A DNA stretch of 64,000 bases from positions 5,761,001 through 5,825,000 of the forward strand of contig NZ_CP041191.1 of assembly GCF_006517275.1 (NCBI RefSeq), in the 5' to 3' direction. The notes under the pieces are model-generated. The model was not told the origin of the DNA. It worked only from the letters and a program-made list of their open reading frames with translations, and ran no database searches. The stretch comes from Labrenzia sp. PHM005. Lineage in GTDB: Bacteria > Pseudomonadota > Alphaproteobacteria > Rhizobiales > Stappiaceae. Position numbers and translations under genes: made by a program. Shown here piece by piece: positions 35,663 to 43,298 of the stretch (positions are counted from its first letter, which is position 1; the number at the start of each line of letters is the position of its first letter).

Positions 35663-36355
35663 CTAGCCGTGCAGTTTGACCGCCACACTGGCCGGTAGAC
35701 GCAAGGCCCCGATGGCAAACCGGGCCAGAGCAGGACGCAGACCGGACGAAACCCCTTCGTGTCCCGGCTCCCCTGAGGAAACGGCTGCCGCTCTTAAAAA
35801 CACCATCCGCCCGCGGCCGATCCGCTTGGCAATGTCGAGATCTTCCATCTCCGGCAAGGGCCGGTGGCCGCCGAGCTTTTCGTAGAATTGGCGGGAGATC
35901 AAAAGCCCCTGATTGCCATAGGGCATGCCGAGCAGCTGACTGCGGACAGAGGCCGCTTTTTCAGACAATCTGGCGCCCATGCCGAAGGCTTCATACCGCA
36001 AGCGGAACGCCGCCGCTGTCTTGGGGCCTTTTGGGGTGCGCGATGCGCGTTCGATAAACGCCTGAACCTCATGATGCCAGCCGCTTTCCAGCAGGGTTTC
36101 AGGCTGAAGGAACAACAGCCAGTCACCGCGTTTGGCGACTTTGGCGCCATGGGCAAGACGTGCGCTGCGCGGGCCCTTATGGGTCACGAAGGTGCAGCCA
36201 GCGGCATCGGCGACCTTGTCGGTATTGTCGGTTGAGCCGCCATCCACAATGATGACTTCACGGACCACGCCTTCAGCAGCAGCTGGAACCAGCGCGGCTA
36301 AGGCGTGAACAAGATCCACTTCGGAATTCTCGGTCGGAATTATGACACTAATCAT
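35663..36355 (-). CDS. Family 2 glycosyltransferase, TIGR04283 (arsenosugar-type)
   Basis: 230 residues. The GT-A start ISVIIPTENSEVDLVHAL, then VREVIIVDGGSTDNT and WLLFLQPETLL (the DxD equivalent is degenerate, QPE) and the signature GNQGLLISRQFYEKLGGHRP followed by MEDLDIAKRI fit TIGR04283. That family is named for arsenosugar biosynthesis, but many members lie outside such clusters. No arsenic methylation gene is near, so the true acceptor is unknown. The gene is divergent from the radical SAM gene. Confidence 0.85.
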   Translation of the reverse strand: MISVIIPTENSEVDLVHALAALVPAAAEGVVREVIIVDGGSTDNTDKVADAAGCTFVTHKGPRSARLAHGAKVAKRGDWLLFLQPETLLESGWHHEVQAFIERASRTPKGPKTAAAFRLRYEAFGMGARLSEKAASVRSQLLGMPYGNQGLLISRQFYEKLGGHRPLPEMEDLDIAKRIGRGRMVFLRAAAVSSGEPGHEGVSSGLRPALARFAIGALRLPASVAVKLHG

Positions 36356-36461
36356 GACCCTTTTTATGCCACGAAACTTTTGAAAGTGCGAGCAAGGGGC
36401 TTGTTCCGGCGCTGAAACCGACTAATGTTCTCTCTATGTTCTCATAAAGAGTCGGCAGTTT

Positions 36462-37598
36462 ATGACCCTCGCACAGCCTAGCGACCCACTTTCCACCTCA
36501 AGCGGTGGTGACGTGACCGATACCAGCCACCTTGCTGCAGACCGGCGCCGGGGACGGGCTGCGGCAACCAACCGGTCTGGCCGGTTTGAGAAGCTCTCCC
36601 GCGAGGCTTTTGATGATGGCTGGGACAGTCTTGATGAGCTCCCCCCTCTCAAAACAGAAGTGCAAGAAGAACGCGCCCGAACGATCATCACCCGCAATGA
36701 ATCGCCGGATATTTCCTTCGACCGATCCATCAACCCATACCGGGGGTGCGAACATGGCTGCATCTATTGTTTCGCAAGGCCCAGCCACGCCTTTATGGGC
36801 CTGTCGCCGGGGCTCGATTTTGAAACCCGGCTGTTCGCCAAACCAAACGCAGCCCAACTTTTGGAGCGGGAGCTTTCCAAGCCGGGGTATCAGCCAAAGG
36901 TGATTGCGATTGGCACCAACACCGATCCTTATCAACCGATGGAACGCAGTTACAAGCTGATGCCCGAGATCCTGGAAGTCCTGGAGGCTTGCGGGCATCC
37001 GGTGGCGATTGTCACCAAGTCGGCGTTGGTCACACGGGACATTGAGGTGCTGGCGCGGCTGGCAGAACGCAATCTGGTCAAGGTCGCACTGTCGGTGACC
37101 ACACTGGACAAAAAACTCTGCCGGACGATAGAGCCGCGGGCATCTGCACCCCACAAACGGCTCGCCGCAGTCAAAGCCCTGAGCGAAGCCGGTATACCTA
37201 CGTCAGTGATGATGGCCCCAATCATCCCGGCGCTGACCGACAGCGAAATTGAAGGCCTTCTGGAAGCGGCGGCAGACCACGGTGCAAGTGAAGCTGCCTT
37301 TATCCTGCTGCGCCTTCCGCTGGAAGTGTCCGAACTCTTTCGCGACTGGCTGCTCCGCAACCGTCCGGACCGCTACCGCCATGTCATGAACCTGATCCGT
37401 TCCATGCGCGGCGGCAAGGATTATGATGCCAAATGGGGGGAGCGCATGCGCGGGCGGGGCCCTTATGCCGATCAGATTTCAAAACGCTTTTCTCTGGCAG
37501 CCAAACGGTTTGGCCTGAACTTGCGCAAGAAGAAACTCTCAACAGACCATTTCATCCAGCCGCAAAAGGGCGGGGTTCAATTGAGCCTGTTTGAGTGA
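36462..37598 (+). CDS. PA0069-type radical SAM protein (spore photoproduct lyase-like)
   Basis: 378 residues. The radical SAM cluster motif is CEHGCIYCF (Cys 96, 100, 103) after SINPYRGCEHG, the hallmark of the PA0069 family. Further conserved segments are LDFETRLFAKPN, IGTNTDPYQPMER and HPVAIVTKSALVTRD. Members resemble spore photoproduct lyase but occur in non-sporulating bacteria; the reaction is not established. Separated from rnhB by one binding-protein gene on the other strand. Confidence 0.92.
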   Translation: MTLAQPSDPLSTSSGGDVTDTSHLAADRRRGRAAATNRSGRFEKLSREAFDDGWDSLDELPPLKTEVQEERARTIITRNESPDISFDRSINPYRGCEHGCIYCFARPSHAFMGLSPGLDFETRLFAKPNAAQLLERELSKPGYQPKVIAIGTNTDPYQPMERSYKLMPEILEVLEACGHPVAIVTKSALVTRDIEVLARLAERNLVKVALSVTTLDKKLCRTIEPRASAPHKRLAAVKALSEAGIPTSVMMAPIIPALTDSEIEGLLEAAADHGASEAAFILLRLPLEVSELFRDWLLRNRPDRYRHVMNLIRSMRGGKDYDAKWGERMRGRGPYADQISKRFSLAAKRFGLNLRKKKLSTDHFIQPQKGGVQLSLFE

Positions 37599-37621
37599 CG
37601 TCTAGTCCGGTGCTCTAGGCT

Positions 37622-38401
37622 TTACTGGAGCTGGGTGCGTTCGCTGATTTTGAAAGAGAAAAAGTCACGGATGACATCCTGAATTTCTCCGCCAGCTTTT
37701 AGCCTTTGGGTTGCTTCCTTCAAACGCAGCACGTATCCGTCCCCTGGCAAATCCTTGTTACACATAAGCATTTTTGGATACTTCTGGGTAACAAGCGGCT
37801 CCCCAAAGATCGGCCGCAAAATACCCGCCTTCTTATAGGCGCTGAAGCGAATGCTTTCAGTGGCCCCCATGATCGCGTCGATCCGGCCGTACGCCAGCAT
37901 CAAGGAACTTTTTTCATAGTCAGGTGTGACAACCTTGTTAAGCGTAGCATCACTGTCAAACGGATCGCCGATGCTCATTCCGCTCGGAACGCCAATTCTC
38001 AAGCCCTTCAAATCTTCATAGGAGCTCAAGACGATCCCTTTGCGCGGCATTATTCCAACACTCAGCATGTGGCCAATCGGCTCCACTTGGGTGAAGGTTT
38101 TGCGTGCAAAAGGCGAACTTGCGGCGATTGTGCAATCCGCCGCACCGCTTGCAACATCGCTAATCATGCGTTTGATCGGAGCTATTCGGGCATTTTCAGG
38201 ATAACCGGCTTCTTTCAGGATCATATTTGCAATCGTGAAGAGATAACCGGCAGTGTCGCCTTTGTTATCAATGTATGCATATGGGTCTTGCTGCATGATC
38301 ACAAAAACGGGACGCACGTCCTCGGCGTAGGCTTTCACCGCCAGCGTGAAAACCAGAATCACCGGCAAAAAGAGGCGTATGCGTCCGCGATACATCTTCA
38401 T
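37622..38401 (-). CDS. Orphan family 3 periplasmic solute-binding protein
   Basis: 259 residues with a Sec signal peptide (about 1-26, ending AYA). The two-lobe family 3 layout is visible: FVIMQQDPYAYIDNKGDTAG, a DLKGLRIGVPSG hinge strand near 125 and a terminal helix. The ligand-binding Arg typical of amino-acid binders is present in DCTIAASSPFARKTF. No permease or ATPase is adjacent; both flanking genes are unrelated and on the other strand. It could serve an unlinked transporter or a sensory pathway. Confidence 0.75.
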   Translation of the reverse strand: MKMYRGRIRLFLPVILVFTLAVKAYAEDVRPVFVIMQQDPYAYIDNKGDTAGYLFTIANMILKEAGYPENARIAPIKRMISDVASGAADCTIAASSPFARKTFTQVEPIGHMLSVGIMPRKGIVLSSYEDLKGLRIGVPSGMSIGDPFDSDATLNKVVTPDYEKSSLMLAYGRIDAIMGATESIRFSAYKKAGILRPIFGEPLVTQKYPKMLMCNKDLPGDGYVLRLKEATQRLKAGGEIQDVIRDFFSFKISERTQLQ

Positions 38402-38590
38402 ACCATATGTCTCTTTGACGAAGATAAGTCTAATGGGATAGGCGGCTGCAGCAAATTGTAATTTCTGTCCAGACGTAACGGATGGACGAAGGATCTTGCC
38501 ATCTGTTTTCTGCCGATGGTTTACTGCTGACGCATTCCGCGCTTAGTCATCCAAATACTCCAGAACCGGCTTTCAGTTCCATCTCCGCCA

Positions 38591-39241
38591 ATGACCGAAA
38601 ATCTTTCCCTCTTCGACCTCGTCTTTCCGGACAGCCCGGATCTCAAACTTGAAAAGAAACATGCCAGATCCTTTGACGGTCTAATTTGCGGCGTGGACGA
38701 GGCTGGACGCGGGCCCTGGGCAGGACCAGTCGTCACTGCGGCCGTCGTGCTCGATTATAAGAATGTTCCGGTGGGTCTGAACGATTCCAAAAAACTAACC
38801 GAGGCCAAGCGGGAAGCACTGTTTGAAGAGATTCTGGCCTCGGCCTTGGTCTGTGCGGCCAGCGCATCACCTGCCACGATCGACCGGCAGAACATTCGCA
38901 CAGCGACCCTGTCGGCTATGGTACGGGCAGTCAACGGCCTGCCGGAGGTCCCGAAATATGTGCTGGTCGATGGCCGTGACGTCCCCCCCGGTTTGAAGCA
39001 GCCTGGACAGGCGCTGATCAAGGGAGACGGGCGTTGCCTATGCGTCGCTGCTGCCTCCATTGTTGCAAAGGTTTTACGGGACAGAATGATGGTCGCGCTT
39101 GATGAAGAGTTTCCGGATTACGGCTTTGCCCAGCACAAGGGCTATGGCGTTCCAGCCCATCAGGCAGCGCTGGATAAACTTGGCCCGACAGAACATCACC
39201 GGATGAGTTTCAAACCCGTACGGCTGGCGGCAGAACAGTGA
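38591..39241 (+). CDS. rnhB: Ribonuclease HII
   Basis: 216 residues. The catalytic motifs are CGVDEAGRGPWAGPVV (Asp 36, Glu 37), LNDSKKL, VLVDGRDVPPGL with the third Asp, and AAASIVAKVLRDRMM with the fourth. It cleaves RNA of RNA-DNA hybrids and removes misincorporated ribonucleotides. The ATG at 38591 is the natural start. The double GNAT gene begins 7 bases after its stop and is probably in the same transcript. Confidence 0.95.
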   Translation: MTENLSLFDLVFPDSPDLKLEKKHARSFDGLICGVDEAGRGPWAGPVVTAAVVLDYKNVPVGLNDSKKLTEAKREALFEEILASALVCAASASPATIDRQNIRTATLSAMVRAVNGLPEVPKYVLVDGRDVPPGLKQPGQALIKGDGRCLCVAAASIVAKVLRDRMMVALDEEFPDYGFAQHKGYGVPAHQAALDKLGPTEHHRMSFKPVRLAAEQ

Positions 39242-39248
39242 AGAGCCG

Positions 39249-40223
39249 ATGAGTTATCCCTTAGAAATACGTCACGCCACTCCAGACGACAGTTCGGAAC
39301 TGTTAAAACGTCAAAAAGACGCTTACCTCAGCGAAGCTGAACGTTATCAAGATTGGTCCTTACCCGTTCTTTATGAAACGGAAGAGGCGTTTTTAGCAGC
39401 ACTCGAAACCCACACCATTTTGGTTGCCCTTCTCAACGGGCATCTGGTTGGCTCGGTGCGGGCAAAGCTGGATGCCGGTGTCTGCCGGATCGGACGGTTG
39501 TTTACAGCACCAGGCTATCAGGGACAGGGTATCGGGTCTGCCCTGCTTCGTGCGGCGGAAGACGCATTCCAAACAGTTGACAAATTCGCCTTGTTCACCG
39601 GCAGCGCCAGCCACGGCAACATCAGCCTCTACCGCCGGCATGGGTATGAAATCACGGGCCGTGATCAGATGACGGCAAAAATCGAGATGGTGATCATGGA
39701 AAAACCGGCGTGGAAGACCAAACCTGCAAGTCAGAACAATCGAACACAACCAGGAAAGAAGATGAACATCACCATCGAAACAGCACATAAGAGCGATGCC
39801 GACGCGATCCTTACCTTGCAGAAAATCGCCTTTCACCAAGAAGCGAAGCTGAATGGCGATTTGCTGATTACACCGATGGTGGAAACGCTGGACCAGCTGA
39901 CGGAAGCCTTTTCGACCCACCTGTTTCTGGTCGCGAAGGACGGGCCAGAAATCATTGGCTCGGTTCGGCTCCGCTCAGATGGCAACACGTGCCATATCGG
40001 CCGTCTGTTCGTTGCGCCTGGGCATCAAGGCCGCGGCATTGGCCGCCGCCTGATGCAGGCCGCAGAAGAACAATTCACAGAAAGCGGTAAGTTCAAACTG
40101 ATCACCGGCGGCAAAAGCGCTGGCAACATCCGGCTTTATGAGAGCCTCGGCTACCAGGTGACCGGCGAGGCGATGGATAACGGTAAAACACCGCTGGTGG
40201 TCATGGAGAAACGGCAAGGATAA
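39249..40223 (+). CDS. Double GNAT acetyltransferase (tandem domain duplication)
   Basis: 324 residues with two GNAT domains in tandem, about 1-155 and 172-324. Their motif A segments are alike: CRIGRLFTAPGYQGQGIGSA and CHIGRLFVAPGHQGRGIGRR. Both continue with a GNI(S/R)LY..GY motif, so the halves come from one duplication. At the joint, AGGAAAG at 39752 precedes an in-frame ATG at 39762, exactly like the ribosome site of a separate second gene. The gene may therefore give both a fused protein and a separate C-terminal domain. Substrates are unknown. Confidence 0.9.
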   Translation: MSYPLEIRHATPDDSSELLKRQKDAYLSEAERYQDWSLPVLYETEEAFLAALETHTILVALLNGHLVGSVRAKLDAGVCRIGRLFTAPGYQGQGIGSALLRAAEDAFQTVDKFALFTGSASHGNISLYRRHGYEITGRDQMTAKIEMVIMEKPAWKTKPASQNNRTQPGKKMNITIETAHKSDADAILTLQKIAFHQEAKLNGDLLITPMVETLDQLTEAFSTHLFLVAKDGPEIIGSVRLRSDGNTCHIGRLFVAPGHQGRGIGRRLMQAAEEQFTESGKFKLITGGKSAGNIRLYESLGYQVTGEAMDNGKTPLVVMEKRQG

Positions 40224-40410
40224 TTCCAGTTAGTTCCGGGCGCCTGCGCCTTCACCAAAAGCCCCTCTCCCATTGAAAGCGGTTGGGTCGAAGGCCAAAC
40301 ATTTCCTCACGCCCAACATCTCTCTTTTGCACATCGGGCACCTTCTTCCTCAGAAAGCGGAAATCGGGCAGCGGTTACCGATTAGTGCGGAGTAAGCTTA
40401 CAGAAACAAA

Positions 40411-40440
40411 AAAAGCGGCCCGCAAAGGCCGCTTTTCAGA
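40411..40440 (-). terminator. Intrinsic terminator of the F0 ATP synthase operon
   Basis: Stem AGCGGCC/GGCCGCT (40414-40420, 40427-40433) with a 6-base loop. An A-run on the left becomes a T-run for the minus-strand atp operon, and a short TTTT on the right could also serve the plus-strand GNAT gene. Confidence 0.88.
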
Positions 40441-40463
40441 TCTTTTAGCCGGAAAGCTGAAAC

Positions 40464-40943
40464 TTAGTTCAGCTGTTCCTTCACCTGAGCGATGCTCTTG
40501 GTGAGAATGCCGTCGGCTACCTTGTCCTTGACCTTGGAAGTCAGGATCGTTTCAGCAGCAGCGACAGCAACGTCGGCAGCCTTGGCGCGGACTTCGGCGA
40601 TCGCCTGGGTCTCGGCCTGAGCGATCTTGTCTTCCGCAGCTTTGGTGCGGCGCGCGATCATCTCGTCAAGTGCCTGGTTGGTTTCCAGGGTCAGGCGCTC
40701 AGCTTCGGAATTGGCTTCCGCGATGATGGCTTCCGCCTCACCTTCGGCCTCATGACGCTTGCGCTGATATTCCGACAGAAGTTCCTGGGCTTCTTCACGC
40801 ATCTTGCGCGCTTCGTCCAATTCCTTCTGAATATCGTCAGCGCGTTTGTCCAGCGCCGAGCCCATTTTGCCCGGGACCTTCAAATAAGCGATCAGTGCAA
40901 GGAACAGAACGAGACCGACCAAGGCCCAAAAAGTAGCATCCAT
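40464..40943 (-). CDS. atpF: ATP synthase F0 subunit b
   Basis: 159 residues. One membrane helix at the N-terminus (FWALVGLVLFLALIAYLKV) is followed by a long charged coiled coil (about 30-150), the peripheral stalk of the enzyme. Last gene of the F0 operon; it starts 10 bases after the b' stop and ends at a strong terminator. As usual in alphaproteobacteria, F1 genes are not linked. Confidence 0.95.
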   Translation of the reverse strand: MDATFWALVGLVLFLALIAYLKVPGKMGSALDKRADDIQKELDEARKMREEAQELLSEYQRKRHEAEGEAEAIIAEANSEAERLTLETNQALDEMIARRTKAAEDKIAQAETQAIAEVRAKAADVAVAAAETILTSKVKDKVADGILTKSIAQVKEQLN

Positions 40944-40953
40944 GATGGTCTCC

Positions 40954-41499
40954 TCAGTTCATTGCCGACTTCAGCGCCTTGGTCAGATCGGTCTTAGTCG
41001 GAGCTTTGCCCATCAGCTGCTCAACGAGCGCTGTGGTTGTTTCTCCGGCAATGTCCCCGATCTGGGACAGGGCTTCGGTCTTGATCCCGGCAATGTGCGC
41101 TTCAGCCGCGCTCAGTTTGTCGGCGAGTTCGGTTTCCGCCTTCTCACGGCGGGCTTCCTGATCGGCCTTCAGCTTGGCGCGCGTGTCATGGGCAATGCCA
41201 TGCGCCTTGCTGCGGGCTTCGCTCAGAGCCTGCTCGTAAGCCGCAATCGCCGCGTCGGTTTCTTCTTTGAGGCGGTTGGCCTCGCCGAGATCACCTGCAA
41301 TGCGGTCCCTGCGGTCTTCCAGGATACCTGCAATCCGAGGCACAGCCACGTTCTTCATCATCCAGTAGAAAAAGCCAAAGGTGATGGCCAGCCACAGGAT
41401 CTGCGAAGAATAGGTCGTTGCATCGAACGGCGGGAAGCCAGCACCGTGCTCTTCAGCCGGAATGTGAACTTCCGTATTAGTTTCGGCGTTGCCTGCCAT
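40954..41499 (-). CDS. atpG: ATP synthase F0 subunit b'
   Basis: 181 residues. A 35-residue N-terminal extension precedes the membrane helix (SSQILWLAITFGFFYWMM), then a long coiled coil. The presence of both b and b' is typical of alphaproteobacteria, chloroplasts and cyanobacteria, where the two form a heterodimeric stalk. It is separated from atpE by a 78-base gap with a hairpin. Confidence 0.93.
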   Translation of the reverse strand: MAGNAETNTEVHIPAEEHGAGFPPFDATTYSSQILWLAITFGFFYWMMKNVAVPRIAGILEDRRDRIAGDLGEANRLKEETDAAIAAYEQALSEARSKAHGIAHDTRAKLKADQEARREKAETELADKLSAAEAHIAGIKTEALSQIGDIAGETTTALVEQLMGKAPTKTDLTKALKSAMN

Positions 41500-41521
41500 A
41501 TCCTATCTCCAAAATCCGATC

Positions 41522-41541
41522 GGGCGGCGCAGACGCCGCCC
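41522..41541 (-). promoter_or_regulatory. Intra-operon hairpin between atpE and atpG
   Basis: Perfect 8-base stem GGGCGGCG/CGCCGCCC with a 4-base loop and no T-run. Placed after the c-subunit gene, it may favour atpE mRNA over the downstream b subunits. Confidence 0.55.
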
Positions 41542-41577
41542 CCGGAAACGCGTCAAATCTCTCTTAGGATTAGAGAA

Positions 41578-41805
41578 TTAGACAGCGAAGAGCAGGAGAA
41601 GAGCGATCAGCAGGGAGAAGATGCCGAGAGCTTCGGTAACGGCGAAGCCGAATACCAGGCGACCGAACTGGCCGTCAGCTGCTGTCGGGTTGCGCAGAGC
41701 GCCGTTCAGGTAGTTACCGAAAATGGTGCCGAGTGCGATAGCTGCACCGCCCATGCCGAGGCATGCGATACCAGCGCCGATGTATTTTGCTGCTTCTGCT
41801 TCCAT
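41578..41805 (-). CDS. atpE: ATP synthase F0 subunit c
   Basis: 75 residues forming two membrane helices. The first is Gly/Ala-rich ([20 protein letters not shown]), then a polar loop with the RNP-type segment ([10 protein letters not shown]), and the second helix carries the proton-carrying Glu in [12 protein letters not shown]. This rotor ring subunit is needed in many copies per complex. Confidence 0.97.
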   Translation of the reverse strand: MEAEAAKYIGAGIACLGMGGAAIALGTIFGNYLNGALRNPTAADGQFGRLVFGFAVTEALGIFSLLIALLLLFAV

Positions 41806-41887
41806 GACACGTGCTCCTACGTAGTGTTTTGCAGATTTCAGATTTCACCAAGCAGCGGCCTTCATGCCGCCGCAAGACAAGCTATGC

Positions 41888-42637
41888 TTAGTGTGACGGA
41901 TGAAGGGCGTCGTTGAGATACATGCAGGTCAGGACCGTGAAGACATAGGCCTGCAAGAAAGCAACGAGGAACTCCAGTGCGGTCAAGGCGACCGTCATAC
42001 CGAGCGGAAGGATTGCACCGGCTGCAGACAGGCCACCAGCGGCGCCCATCGAAACAATAAAGCCGGCGAAAACTTTGAGGGTGATGTGACCGGCCAGCAT
42101 GTTCGCGAACAAACGAACGGACAAGCTGATCGGGCGGGACAGGAAGGAAACCACTTCGATCGGCGCAACGATCAACAAGAGAACCGGCGGAACTCCTGAG
42201 GGTGCGAACAAGTGGAAGAACTTCATGCCGTGCTTCATCAAGCCGTAGATCGTGACCGTTCCGATCACAAGCATGGCGAGACAGAACGTCACGATGATGT
42301 GGCTGGTCACCGTAAAGAAGTACGGGAACATGCCGAGAAGGTTAGCGACCAGAACGAACATGAACAGCGAGAATACCATCGGGAAAAACTTCATCCCTTC
42401 GGTTCCCGCCGAACTTCGTAACATTCCGGCGACAAACTCATAAGCCATTTCGGAGATCGACTGCATCCGGCTCGGCACCAAGCCGCGGCCGCTGGTCGTG
42501 AAGATCAGGAAGGCAGATGCTGCTGCTACGGTCAAAACCATAAACAGCGAAGAGTTGGTGAATGAGAAATCCATACCGCCGACTTCAATCGGGAACAGGG
42601 TCTGGATTTGGAACTGATGGATCGGATCGTTCGCCAC
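41888..42637 (-). CDS. atpB: ATP synthase F0 subunit a
   Basis: 249 residues, five to six membrane helices. The essential Arg is in the helix segment [17 protein letters not shown] (about 168-184), and the final helix includes [22 protein letters not shown]. It forms the proton half-channels facing the c ring. Gene order atpI-atpB-atpE-atpG-atpF is the alphaproteobacterial standard. Confidence 0.97.
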   Translation of the reverse strand: MANDPIHQFQIQTLFPIEVGGMDFSFTNSSLFMVLTVAAASAFLIFTTSGRGLVPSRMQSISEMAYEFVAGMLRSSAGTEGMKFFPMVFSLFMFVLVANLLGMFPYFFTVTSHIIVTFCLAMLVIGTVTIYGLMKHGMKFFHLFAPSGVPPVLLLIVAPIEVVSFLSRPISLSVRLFANMLAGHITLKVFAGFIVSMGAAGGLSAAGAILPLGMTVALTALEFLVAFLQAYVFTVLTCMYLNDALHPSH

Positions 42638-42701
42638 CGGTCAGCCTTCTTCGCTCAAAACATTTCAAGGGCGCGCTTTAAGGAACTAAAGCGCAAATCT
42701 C

Positions 42702-43091
42702 TCAGTTTGATCCGCCGTCGCCAGCATCATCGCGTTTGACCCGTTGTTCCGGCTCGGCAATACGCCCAGCAGCCCTCATAACGTTCAATACGCCCGCCGC
42801 GAAACCAATGAGCAGGAAAACAATCAACCCGAAGGGTGTCGTCCCCAGCCACTGATCAACGAACCAGCCCAAACCGCCACCAACCACAATCCCGGAAATG
42901 AACTCAGAAGAGAGTTTCATTGCCTGACCATAGCCGGAGGAATCGCTTTTTTTGACCCTTTGCTCCGCTTCATCAGCTTTGCGCTGGCCATCCAGCATCC
43001 GGTTCAGACGGTCCCGCCGTTCCGACAGATCCGCCTCGGAGGCTGCCTTATCCAGGTCATCAGAATTGCCGTTTTGCGAAGAGCCACTCAT
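42702..43091 (-). CDS. atpI: ATP synthase accessory protein AtpI
   Basis: About 129 residues from the ATG at 43091 with GGGGGA-type purines upstream. A charged N-terminal half (DLSERRDRLNRMLDG) is followed by two membrane segments (SEFISGIVVGGGLGWFVDQW and GLIVFLLIGFAAGVLNVMR), as in AtpI. It assists c-ring assembly and possibly magnesium supply. First gene of the F0 operon; the smc gene lies upstream on the same strand. Confidence 0.9.
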   Translation of the reverse strand: MSGSSQNGNSDDLDKAASEADLSERRDRLNRMLDGQRKADEAEQRVKKSDSSGYGQAMKLSSEFISGIVVGGGLGWFVDQWLGTTPFGLIVFLLIGFAAGVLNVMRAAGRIAEPEQRVKRDDAGDGGSN

Positions 43092-43298
43092 GTTGTTCCC
43101 CGCCCCCGTCAAGCCGTGAGACCCAGCCTCAGGACGCCCCCTTAAGCCGCGCGCACCATAGTCGGGGGCCCTTGACCTGTCAAGAACACTGACATTTCAT
43201 TTAAATTATTGATTTTTATAAATAAATTAGCCTTTTGAGCATTTTCCATGACCTAAGTCTTACGGGAAACTTACGAAGGAGCAGAAATCGACCACAGT

